Shown: one piece after another, positions 1-9,441 of the stretch
Position numbering within the stretch: position 1 is the stretch's first letter
How the letters are laid out: each line of letters begins with the position of its first letter
Origin: Fratercula arctica
Lineage: Eukaryota > Chordata > Aves > Charadriiformes > Alcidae
Assembly (NCBI GenBank): GCA_947846985.1
Contig: CANTUZ010000025.1
Coordinates: 1,116,001 to 1,180,000, forward strand
Reading direction: 5' to 3'
Length of the DNA: 64,000 bases
Notes under the pieces: generated by a model
Seen by the model: the letters and a program-made list of their open reading frames with translations, nothing else
What the model was told of the DNA's origin: nothing
Databases searched by the model: none
Made by a program: the position numbers and the translations under genes

Positions 1-1165
1 AGGCCAGCGGCTCTGTACTGTTTGACTGTTGTAGCACCCTGAAAAGTAATGTTGTCCAACTCAGGCAAAGTATGCCCAGTTGCCAAGCATTTCAATCTAC
101 TACCATTTACAAATGTTCACAGACTATTGTTTACTTTTGTTGTGCACACACATTAAAGGATATTTGATTTCAGAATGAAAAAATAAAACTGATAAGATTA
201 ACCCTTTCTGCAGTTAAACTTGCTAAGCAATGAAGTATTGTTTCATAAACATTGCTGAAAACAAAAGAATATAGGGTGCACAAAAGAATTCTGGGCAATT
301 TATCCATTCCATAAAAGCTTTAAAAATATCCCAGCTCAGCTATAGGAAAGAAACAATACTCCAAAATGCTGATCCATTGTAACTCCACACTGTACTGAAT
401 AACAAAATCTACATGTGTCTCTTAAAGTGAAAAAAACAACTAAGCAGCAGATTCCATCATAGCTACTTGCTAGAAAGTTGCTGCCAGTTTAGTTAGCTGT
501 TTCTGCCTATTTCAGCTATCTTTTCTCAAACCTGATGGCATTCTAAAATGTGAGAGTTTCATATTCTTAACTCCCAAATCTATCAGAGCCAAAAGATACA
601 TTTTCTTAGACTAGATCAAAAGAACTGTGAAGCAAATCCTCCAAGGGTTGATGATCACCCTCATCAATCTACTTCTGACCATTTCTGAATGTTTAAATAA
701 TCTTTACGTTCAGAGCCAGCAAATCCAAAATGATACTTTTGTTCAGAGGAACAATCTGTATTTTACACGGACTGAACAAATTCTAATAAGTGACCTTACT
801 GAAGTGGCAAGTAAGATGAATTATTATTGTCTCTAGTTAGAACACTCACATGTTGTAATATTCCTTATCTGCCTCTAAGTGTCAACAGGTGTAGCGTTCT
901 TCTCTGTAGTCCCCCAAAAAAGGAAACACTGTAAAAATCAAACACTAACTGTAAAAGTCAAAGAAATCGATCACACTCTCTTTCATGTAACTAAATTCTG
1001 ATCAATCAGCATAAACAAGGGAAATATCACAACAGTATTATCAGATTGGTCTTATGGCAAATAAGATTTGATCATCAGAGATATATGAATAGTGAAAATA
1101 CTAGTCTCTGAAACCAATGCTTTTATATGGAATATTTACATTCTAATGTATGCCAGCCAGACCAA
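1..1165. other. AT-rich DNA without recognised gene
   Basis: I see no recognisable gene, RNA or repeat here. The short open frame at 627-836 has no family resemblance and AT-rich composition, so I treat it as chance. The interval ends where CR1-like sequence begins. Confidence 0.6.
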
Positions 1166-1697
1166 TGTGACCCCACCTGGAGTACTGCGTCCAGCTCTGG
1201 AGCCCTCAGCACAAGACAGACATGGACCTGTTGGAGTGGGTCCAGAGGAGGGCCACAAAGATGATCAGAGGGCTGGAACACCTCTGCTATGAGGACAGGC
1301 TGAGAGAGTTGGGGGTGTTCAGCCTGGAGAAGAGAAGGCTCTGGGGAAACCTGATTGCAGCCTTTCAGTATTTAAAGGGAGCGTATAAGAAAGATGGAGA
1401 CAAACTTTTTAGCAGGGCCTGTTGCAATAGGACAAGGAGTAGTGGTTTTAAACTAAAAGAGGGTAGATTCAGACTAGATATAAGGAAGGAATTTTTATGA
1501 TGAGGGTGGTGAAACACTGGAACAGGTTGCCCAGAGAGTTGGTAGATGCACCATCTCTGGAAAAATTCAAGTTCAGGTTGGACGGGGCTCTGAGCAACCT
1601 GATCTAGTTGAAGATGTCCCTGCTCATTGCAAGGGAGTTGGACTAGATGACCTTTAAAGGTCCCTTCCAACCCAAACTATTCTATGATTCTACCACC
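1166..1697 (+). mobile_element. CR1 LINE, 5'-truncated 3' fragment (CR1-1)
   Basis: The fragment begins inside the RT C-terminal domain; the same reading appears at 4963-5250 in another CR1. The plus-strand frame at 1222-1500 shows [19 protein letters not shown] and [16 protein letters not shown], the conserved tail of CR1 ORF2. It then runs through the 3' UTR to the GGTCCCTTCCAACC block and a terminal ATTCTATGATTCTA. Severe 5' truncation is normal for CR1 retroposition, which copies from the 3' end. No endonuclease or RT palm is present, so it cannot be active. Confidence 0.95.
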
Positions 1698-1893
1698 AAA
1701 ACTGTCATAAGTAGGCAGATCCCATTCTTATGTTCTTGTGTTATGAGAGCTCTGTTTTCACTGGGGTTTTATTTTCGGTTTATTTTAGGAGTTTTATCTG
1801 ACATTTCTGTACAACAACTTTATAGAAATATTTTGAGGAAAGCAGAACAGTGATGGCCAATGAAGTCTGACCTAAAAAAGGATAAAGATTGTT

Positions 1894-2466
1894 TGTTATG
1901 GTTTCAGCTGGGATGGAGCTAACTTTCTTGCTAGCAGTTGGTGTAGGGCTATGTTTTAGATTCAGGATGAGAGCAGTGTTGATAGTGCACTGATGTTTTT
2001 GGTTGTTGCTAAGCAGTCAAGGCCTTTTCTGCTCCTCGTACCACCCTGCCAGTGAGTAGGCTGGGAGTGCACAAAAAGTTGGGAGGGGACACAGCTGGGA
2101 CAGCTGACCCCAACTGACCAAAGGGATATTCCATACCATATGACGTCATACTCAGTATATAAAGCTGGGGGAAGAAGAAGGAAAGGGGGGACATTCGGAG
2201 TTATGGTGTTTGTCTTCCCAAGTAACTGTTATGCGTGATGGAGCCCTGATTTCCTGGAGATGGCTGAACTCCTGCCTGCTGATGGGAAGCAGTGAATGAA
2301 TTCCTTGTTTTGCTTTGCTTGCATGTGTGGCTTTTGTCTGTCTTTATGTCAACCCATGAGTTTTTTTCTCATTTTTTCTCTTACAATTCTCTCCCCCATC
2401 CCAACTCTGAGGGAGTGAGTGAGCAGCTGCGTGGTCCTAGTTGCCAGCTGGAGTTAAACCATGACA
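1894..2466 (+). mobile_element. Solo LTR of an avian ERV (LTR-type B)
   Basis: The segment starts TG and ends CA, and is flanked by near-identical 5-mers TTGTT and TTGCT, consistent with a decayed target duplication. Related sequence occurs at 34139-34593 (minus), 39369-39873 (plus) and 46902-47231 (plus). It contains a CRE and TATA box, then a region ending in the ORF-free CTCAACCCATGAG stretch also present near the end of the other ERV LTRs. No internal region follows, so it is a solo LTR left by LTR-LTR recombination. Boundaries were judged by comparing copies within the window. Confidence 0.85.
2141..2163 (+). promoter_or_regulatory. CRE plus TATA box in solo LTR
   Basis: A perfect palindromic CRE (TGACGTCA, 2141-2148) lies seven bases before TATATAAA (2156-2163). 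The other three LTRs of this type have altered CRE cores (for example TGACATCA near 47158) and AATAAAAG-like TATA regions. This copy therefore has the best-preserved U3 promoter of the group. Whether it drives transcription is unknown. Confidence 0.5.
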
Positions 2467-3526
2467 TTGCTCAAAGTAGAATTCTTGCACCACCATTTGG
2501 ATGGACATTAGACACCAGTATCAAAGCTGGAATCCTGAAAAATATTGTTCATCTAACACCTGTATTCCATAGATGCCACACAGTTAAGCAAGCCTTACAT
2601 TCTGTGCAAAGTGCCTCAGTCCTGTCAGATCTGGGAAGATCACCATGTATCTCACATGTGCCTGCCTGGCATCCATGGAGTTGGGACTTCTCTGCCTAAG
2701 GAAGCTGGTCTGCTAAGTATTCCCAAATCATTGCCAACTTAACCCAACAGTCTTGCATCCTACAAAATTAAGTGAAAACTGCAACTTTCTTTTAAACCAA
2801 TAATTGTGGGACTAGAGTCCCCTTCTTTTTAGTAAACTATTTGAGAATAACATTTATCCAGACTGTGGGAGACTCATCTTACATTCCTTTCTCTGCTGAA
2901 AGTGCAAATTATCATCACTTAGATTGGTGCCTTTACCATAATGCTCCACCTGACCTCACAAACTAAACAAATGTTAACTAAGAAAGCAAGAACAATTATA
3001 TTTCACCCCCAAATTCACAGCTCTCTTTATGTGTATATGTAGACACACACCCAAACAAAATGCATGTAAACAATCCCTTCCCACTCTAAAGTATGATAAT
3101 CAAAATAAGTCAACAACAGGACACCCAAACCTGTGTTTCTATTCTAACTGAAAAATACATATCTGCAGAAGCACCTGATCAACATACAACTGTTGTTTTG
3201 TTTGTGTAGAGGTGACCAATTTACAGTGCATTGAGAAAGGGGTAGAAAATCTGAGAAAACCCACAGAGATCATTTATTTATTCTTATTATCCCTCTTTTT
3301 GCATTATCTGTATAATTTCCATAGCTGCCACATTCCCAATACTCGTTTTCTAAGGTACAATGAAGGGTTGGTCTCAGCTAAGGCTTACTGATTTTTTCAG
3401 GACTTCTTCATCTCTAATTTTAGTGAATCAACTAACAATTTGCAGTAAGAGACTTAATGTTAAAATAGAAAACTTTCTTTAGCCTATATTAACCTCGTAC
3501 TTGAGACATTAGATTAAATACTAACA
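2467..3526. other. AT-rich spacer, nothing recognised
   Basis: About 1 kb of AT-rich DNA between the solo LTR and the next CR1. The open frame overlapping its start continues out of the LTR and has no family resemblance. No RNA gene or recognisable repeat was seen. Confidence 0.55.
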
Positions 3527-3649
3527 TAAGCCAGTCGGTGAGGAACGCAGCAGCAGTAACAGTAAATTCTGTGGCTGGGCGCTAGATTGAGGCAGACAGG
3601 GCAGGTTCCCAGAGCCAGGGAAAGCCGAAGAATAGCAGAGAGCCCCGCC

Positions 3650-3837
3650 AAGAGCCCACAGCTCTCCTGAGCGATGCTGACGTAGTTTGGGCGTTGCCGG
3701 GAGCAACCGCGGGGTATTTAAACGGCCCTAGGGAGCGCAAGTGACCAGGGCGTGTGGCACGGCAGTTCACGTGGAAGGGCGCTTAAAGTTCTACCAGCTC
3801 GACGACCGAGCAGTGGTATCCACCTGGCAGAAAGCCA
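3650..3837 (+). promoter_or_regulatory. CR1-2 5' UTR / candidate internal promoter
   Basis: This CpG-containing leader directly precedes the ORF1 start codon. It includes a CRE-like TGACGTAG (about 3678) and the TATA-like TATTTAAA (about 3714). LINE promoters are internal to the 5' UTR, so this is the expected place, but activity is inferred only from position and motifs. Confidence 0.35.
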
Positions 3838-3916
3838 TGGCTTCTCTAAGCTCGGCACCCACCATGACTGATGCAACTTCCCAGACAGAGCTCCGGTGGG
3901 AACACGCTGCCACCCA

Positions 3917-5488
3917 GAGGAACCACCTGAGGAACCTGAACATACAGAAGTCCCTGGGACCTGATGAGATTGCACCCCAGAGTCCTGAGGGAACTGGCTG
4001 ATGTAGTTGCCAAGCCACTCTCCATGATATTTGAAAAGTCATGGCAGTCAGGTGAAGTCCCTGGTGACAGGAAAAAGGGAAACATTGCACCCATTTTTAA
4101 AAGGGGTAGAAAGGAGGACCCTGGGAACTACCGCCCTGTCAGCCTCACCTCTGTGCCTGGGAAGACCATGGAACAGATCCTCCTAGAAGCTATGCTAAGG
4201 CACATGGAGGACAGGGAGGGGATTCGAAACAGCCAGCATGGCTTCACCAGGGGCAAGTCCTGCCTGACCAACCTGGTGGCTTTCTGCAATGGAGTGACTG
4301 CATCAGTGGACAAGGGAAGAGCTACAGATATCATCTACCTGGACTTCTGCAAGGCCTTTGACACGGTCCCCCACAACATCCTTCTCTCTAAGTTGGAGAG
4401 ATACAGATTTGATGGGTGGACTGTTCGATGGATAAGGAACTGGCTGGATGGTCGCATTCCAGAGGATAGTGGTCAATGGCTTGATGTCCAGATGGAGAGG
4501 GGTGACAAGTGGTGTCCCTCAGGGATCCGTACTGGGACCGGTGCTATTCAATATCTTCATCAATGATTTAGACAGTGGGATCAAGTGCACCCTCAGCAAG
4601 TTTGCCGATGACACCAAGCTGAGTGGTGCGGTCGACATGCCAGAGGGACGGGATGTCATCCAGAGGGACCTGGATGAGCTAGAGAGGTGGGCCCGAGCAA
4701 ACCTCATGAAGTTCAACAAGGCCACGTGCAAGGTCCTCCATCTGGGTCGGGACAATCTTTGTTATCAATACAGGCCGGGGGATGATGTGATAGAGAGCAG
4801 CCCTGCAGAAAAGGACTTGGGGGTACTGGTGGATGAAAAGCTGGACATGAGCCAACAGTGCGTGCTTGCAGCCCAGAAGGCCAATCGCATCCTGGTCTGC
4901 ATCAGAAGAACCGTGGCCAGCAGATCCAGAGAGGTGATTCTGCCCCTCTACTCTGTTCTCGTGAGACCCCACCTGGAGTCCTGCGTCCAGCTCTGGAGTC
5001 CTCAGCACAAGAAGGACATGGACCTGTTGGAGGGGGTCCAGCGGAGGGCCACGAAGGTGATCAGAGGGCTGGAGCACCTCTCCTATGAAGACAGGCTGAG
5101 AGAGTTGGGGTTGTTCAGCCTGGAGAAGAGAAGGCTCCAGGGAGACCTTATAGCAGCCTTCCAGTCCCTGAAGGTGGCCTACAGGAAAGCTGGGGAGGGG
5201 CTGTTTGCAAGGGCATGTAGCGATAGGACGAGGGGCAATGGTTTAAACTAGAGCAGGGCAGGTTTAGATTAGCCATTAGGAAGAAGTTCTTTACACTGAG
5301 GGTGGTGAGACACTGGCCCAGGTTGCCCAGAGAGGGGGTGGAGGCCCCATCCCTGGAGACATTCAAGGCCAGGCTTGATGAGGCTCTGAGCAACCTGATC
5401 TAGTTGAAGATGTCCCTGCTCACTGCAGGGGGGTTGGACTAGATGACCTTTAAAGGTCCCTTCCAACCCAACACGTTCTATGATTCTA
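3917..5488 (+). mobile_element. 5'-truncated CR1 LINE (CR1-3) nested in CR1-2
   Basis: The copy begins in the linker before RT ([14 protein letters not shown], frame at 3920) and runs through RT and the 3' UTR to ACGTTCTATGATTCTATG. It sits inside ORF1 of CR1-2: the outer reading stops after HAATQ and resumes with GCRVCP. Compared with the minus-strand copy at 23862-27235 I noticed only about a dozen differences over 1.57 kb. The insertion must postdate CR1-2. Confidence 0.95.
3964..5251 (+). pseudogene. CR1-3 reverse transcriptase, frameshifted
   Basis: This is the RT part of CR1 ORF2, which would copy CR1 RNA at a nicked chromosomal target. The first frame (3964-4566) has [14 protein letters not shown] and [14 protein letters not shown]. 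Near 4457 an extra base shifts the frame, and the second frame (4448-5251) carries [14 protein letters not shown], the catalytic FADDTKLSG and the C-terminal [19 protein letters not shown] block. No endonuclease domain is present. The same frame break occurs in the minus-strand copy near 24890. Confidence 0.9.
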
Positions 5489-6443
5489 TGTCAGGCTGCA
5501 GGGTGTGCCCTGCTCTTACACCAGCACAGGATGGCAGCAGTGAGCACACCTGTGGGAGGTGCATCCAGGTAGAGGAACTCCTCCACTTAGTGACAGAGCT
5601 CCAGGAGTAGGTTGAGGAGTATCAGGGAGTCTGGGAGAGGGACTGACCACTGGGATCACATCTTAACTTCCCTGAGACAGGCCCAACAGGAAGACAAGAT
5701 ACATAATACGGATTCCCTGCCCTCTCTCCACCTGACTGAACATAGTAATCTGAAGGATAGGGGGCGATGGCAACAGGTTCATGTTGGGTGCAGCAGGCGC
5801 GTCTCATCAGCAACATTCTTGCCTTCCCAGGTCCCCTTGCATAACAGGTATGGGGCTCTCCAAGTAGAACCCAACAGTAATGAGGATGATGGTTTGTCTA
5901 ACTCAGAAGTGTCGCTGAGGTTAAGTTGGCCTACACCCTGCATCAAAACTGCTTCCATAAAGAAAAAGACATGGGTCATTGTCATAGGAGACTCCCTTCT
6001 GAAGGGAACAGAAGGCCCGATATGCAGACCAGACCCACTTCTTAGGGAAGTCTGCTGCCTCCCTGGGGCCCAGGTTAAAGATGTGAAGAGAAAGCTTCCT
6101 ACCCTGGTATGGCCCTCAGATTACTATCCATTATCAATTTTTGAAGTAGGGAGCGATGAAGCTGCAACAAGAATTCCAAGGGCAATTGAGACTTCAGGGC
6201 CTTGGGACGACTAGGTAAGGGATCAAGAGCACAGGGAATGATGAGGGAAGAAATAGGAGGACCCAACAGATCAATACCTGGCTCTGAGTCTGGTGTCACT
6301 GGCAGGACTTCAGGTTTTCTGATCATGGGTCTGTTTATACAACACCAGGCCTGCAGGTGATAGATGGGGTACGCCTGTCTCAAAGGAGGAAAAAGATTAT
6401 TGCACAGGAGTTGGCAGGGCTCATCGAAAGGGCTCTAAACTAG
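5489..6443 (+). pseudogene. CR1-2 ORF1, C-terminal part (N-terminus at 3838-3916)
   Basis: CR1 ORF1 is the RNA-binding partner protein of the element. After the nested insertion the reading resumes with a Cys pair (GCRVCPAL), a second Cys pair (HTCGRC) and a Leu-rich coiled-coil segment that contains a stop near 5608. Around 5975 the SGNH/esterase-like block IVIGDSLLKGTEGP appears with its putative nucleophile Ser intact, followed by DYYPLSIF. The frame breaks after about 6214, and the terminal ELAGLIERALN block ends at 6443. It is inactivated by the nested CR1 plus frameshifts. Confidence 0.82.
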
Positions 6444-6679
6444 ATATGAAGGGGGAAAGGGATAAAACCAGGCTCACTAGAGACAAGCCTGGGGGCAGCA
6501 CATCAATGTTTGTGGGATGGCATGCTAGCGAGGTCTTTCGGTCTGCCATCCTGGTGGAGGTAGGGGATGGAATGCCATGCATTAGCAAAGACAAGGGATA
6601 TTGATGGGCTAGAAATCACAGAAGCGCCTGGGAATGGTCAGGTAGGAATTAGGGCTTCTCCTCCCGAAAAGGTGACGGG

Positions 6680-7715
6680 ATCAATAGCCCAACTGAAGTG
6701 CATCTACACCAAATCATGCAGCATGGGCAACAAACAAGAGGAGCTGGATGCCATTGTACAGCAGGAAAACTATGATGTAGTCGCCATCATAGAAACATGG
6801 TGGGGTGATACGCACGACTAGAGTGCTGCAATGGATGGATCTAAACCCTTTAGCAGGGATAGGCCAGGAAGGAGAGGCGATGGAGTGGCTCTGTATGTTA
6901 GGGAGTGTTTTGATTGTCTTGAACTTAATGATGGCGATGACAGGGTTGAGTGTTTATGGATTAGAATCAGGGGGAGATCCAACAAGGCTGATATCATGGT
7001 GGGAGTCTGTTATAGAGCGCCCAACCAGAATCAAGAGGCAGATGAAATATTCTATAAGCAGCTGGGAGAAGTCTCAAGATCACTACCACTTGTTCTTGTG
7101 GGGGACTTCAACTTACCAGATATCATCTGGGAATACAATACAGCAGAGAGGGAACAGTCTAGGAGGTTCCAGGAATGTGTGGAAGACAACTTCCTAACAC
7201 AGTTGGTGAGTGAGACAACAAGGGAAGGTGCCCTGTTAGACCTGTTGTTCACAAACAGAGAAGGACTTGTGGGTGATGTGAAGGTTGGAGGCCGTCTTGG
7301 GCATAGTGATCACGAAATGATAGAGCTTTCAGTCCTCGGAGATGTAAGAAGGGTGGTTAGTAGAACTGTCACCTTGGACTTCCAGAGGGCAGACTTTGGT
7401 CTTTTCAGGAGCCTGGTTGACAGAGTCCCTTGGGAGGCAGTCCTGAAGGGCAGAGTCGTCCAGGAAGGCTGGATGTTTTTCAAGAAGGAAACCTTAAAGA
7501 CACAGGAGCAGGACATCCCCATGTGCCAAAAAACAAGCCATCGGGGAAAAAGACCAACCTGGCTGAACAGAGAGCTATGGTTGCAACTCAGGGAAAAGAG
7601 TTTACAGCCTTTGGAAAAAGGGGCAGGCCACTCATGTTTCGATAAATACATTAACAACAAAAAGAAGGCTAAGGAGAATCTCCATCCTTTATTGGATGTG
7701 GGGGGAACACAGTGA
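6680..7715 (+). pseudogene. CR1-2 ORF2 endonuclease domain
   Basis: This is the APE-type endonuclease that nicks the target for CR1 priming. Visible motifs are LKCIYTKSCSMGNKQEEL, the catalytic Glu region IIETWW, GDFNLPDI and the terminal SDHEMIEL. A TAG at 6819-6821 replaces a codon in the otherwise same-frame reading that continues at 6831. After the domain the linker is shortened and leaves frame: FDKYINNKKKAKENLHPLL ends at 7715. This element's copy is inactive because of the internal stop and downstream frameshift. Confidence 0.88.
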
Positions 7716-7734
7716 CTAAGGATGAGGAAAAGGC

Positions 7735-9356
7735 CGAGGTACGTAATGCCTTATTTGCCTCAGTCTTTAGTCGTAGGACCGGTTGTTCCCCGAGTACCTA
7801 GCCACCTGAGCTGGACAACAGGGATGGGGAGAAGAATGAAGCCCCTGTAATCCAAGATGATATGGTTAGTGACCTGCTACACCACTTAGATGCACACAAA
7901 TCTATGGGGCTGGATGGGATCCACCCAAGGGTACTGAGGGAGCTGGCAGAAGTGCTCACCAAGCCACTTGCCATCATTTATCAGTAGCCCTGGCTAACTG
8001 GGGAGGTCCCAGTTGACTGGAAGATAGCAAATGTGACACCCACCTACAAGAAGGGCCAGAAGGAGGATCCGGGGAACTACAGGCCTGTCAGTCTGACCTC
8101 GGTGCCTGGGAAGGTCATGGACAGATCATCCTGAGTGCCATCATGCAGCACATGCAGGTCAAACAGGTGATCAGGCCCAGTCAGCATGGGTTCATGAAAG
8201 GCAGGTCCTGCTTGACAAACCTGATCTCCTTCTATGACAAGGTGACCCGCTTGGTGGATGAGGGAAAGGCTGTGGATGTTGTTTACCTGGACTTTAGTAA
8301 GGCCTTTGATACAGTTTCCCACAGCATCCTCCTGGAGAAACTGGCTGCTCATGGCTTGGACGGGAGTACTCTTCACTGGGTAAAAAACTGGCTGGAGGGC
8401 TGGGCCCAGAGAGTGGTGGTGAATGGAGTTCAATCCATTTCATGGCCAGTCATGAGTGGTGTTCCCCAGGGCTCGGTATTGGCCAGTTCTCTTTAGTATC
8501 TTTATCAATGACCTGGACGAGGGGATTGAGTGCACCCTCAGTAAGTTTGCAGACGACACCAAGTTGGGTGGGAGTGTCCACCTGCTTGAGGGTAGGAAGG
8601 CTTTGCAGAGGGATCTGGACAGGCTGGACCGATGGGCCGAGGCCAATGGTATGAGGTTCAACATGGCCAAGTGCCAGGTCCTGCACTTGGGTCACAACAA
8701 CCCCATGCAGTGTTACAGGCTTGGGGAGGAGTGGCTGGAGAGCTGCCTGGCAGAAAAGGACCTGTTGGTCGGGTGTTGGTCGGGTGTTGGTCGGTTGTTG
8801 GCTGTATATGAGCCAGCAGTGTGCCCAGGTGGCCAAGAAGGCCAACAGCATTCTGGCTTGTACCAGAAATAGTGTGGCCAGCAGGACTAGGGAAGTGATC
8901 GTTCCTCTTTCCTCAGCACTGGTGAGGCTGCACCTCACCAGTACTGTGTTCAGTTTTGGGCCCCTCACTACAAGAAAGATATGGAGATTCTGGAGTGTGT
9001 CCAAAGAAGGGCAACGGAGCTGGTGAGGGGTCTAGAGCACAAGTCTTATGAAGAGCGGCTGAGGGAGCTGGGGTTGTTTAGCCTGGAGAAAAGGAGGCTG
9101 AGGGGAGACCTTATCGCTCTCTACAACTACCTGAAAGGAGATTGTAGTGAGGTGGGGGTTGGTCTCTTCTCCCAAGTAACAGGCGATAGGGCAAGAGGAA
9201 ATGGCCTCAAGTTGTGCCAGGGGAGGTTTAGATTACATATTAGGAAAAATTTCTTCACCAAAAGGGTTGGACCAGGCTGCCCAGGGAAGTGGTTGAGTCA
9301 CAATCCCTGGAGGTGTTATAGAAGACATGTAGATGTAGTGCTGAGGGACATGGTTT
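7735..9356 (+). pseudogene. CR1-2 ORF2 reverse transcriptase, several frame breaks
   Basis: The RT region reads through [18 protein letters not shown], then stops at TAG near 7986, and continues with [26 protein letters not shown] and [10 protein letters not shown] break follows near 8490, and the next frame has the catalytic FADDTKLGG. Near 8760-8815 a short tandem repeat of an 11-bp GT-rich unit replaces normal RT coding sequence. The C-terminal block [20 protein letters not shown] ends near 9356. The same odd repeat is present in the minus-strand CR1 at 27884-29336. Confidence 0.88.
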
Positions 9357-9441
9357 AGTGGTAACTTGGCAGTGCTAGGTTAAGGTTGAACTTGAGGATT
9401 TTAAAGGTCTCTTCCAACCAAAACTATTCTATGATTCTGTA

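Larger units (their letters stand above)
3527..9441 (+). mobile_element. Near full-length CR1 LINE (CR1-2), split by a nested CR1
   Basis: The element opens with a GC-rich 5' UTR-like leader, then the ORF1 start (MASLSSAPTMTDATSQTEL at 3838). At about 3916 it is interrupted by another CR1 (3917-5488). ORF1 resumes at 5489 with GCRVCPAL, exactly where the homologous ORF1 at 45373-46266 continues. Endonuclease, RT, 3' UTR and the terminal ACTATTCTATGATTCTG at about 9440 follow. Without the nested copy it is about 4.3 kb, close to the usual full length of CR1. Stops and frameshifts break both ORFs. Confidence 0.93.

Noticed and set aside
3521..4094. Several overlapping minus-strand frames at the CR1-2 5' end
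   Set aside because: GC-rich leader and ORF1 shadows; no coding features.
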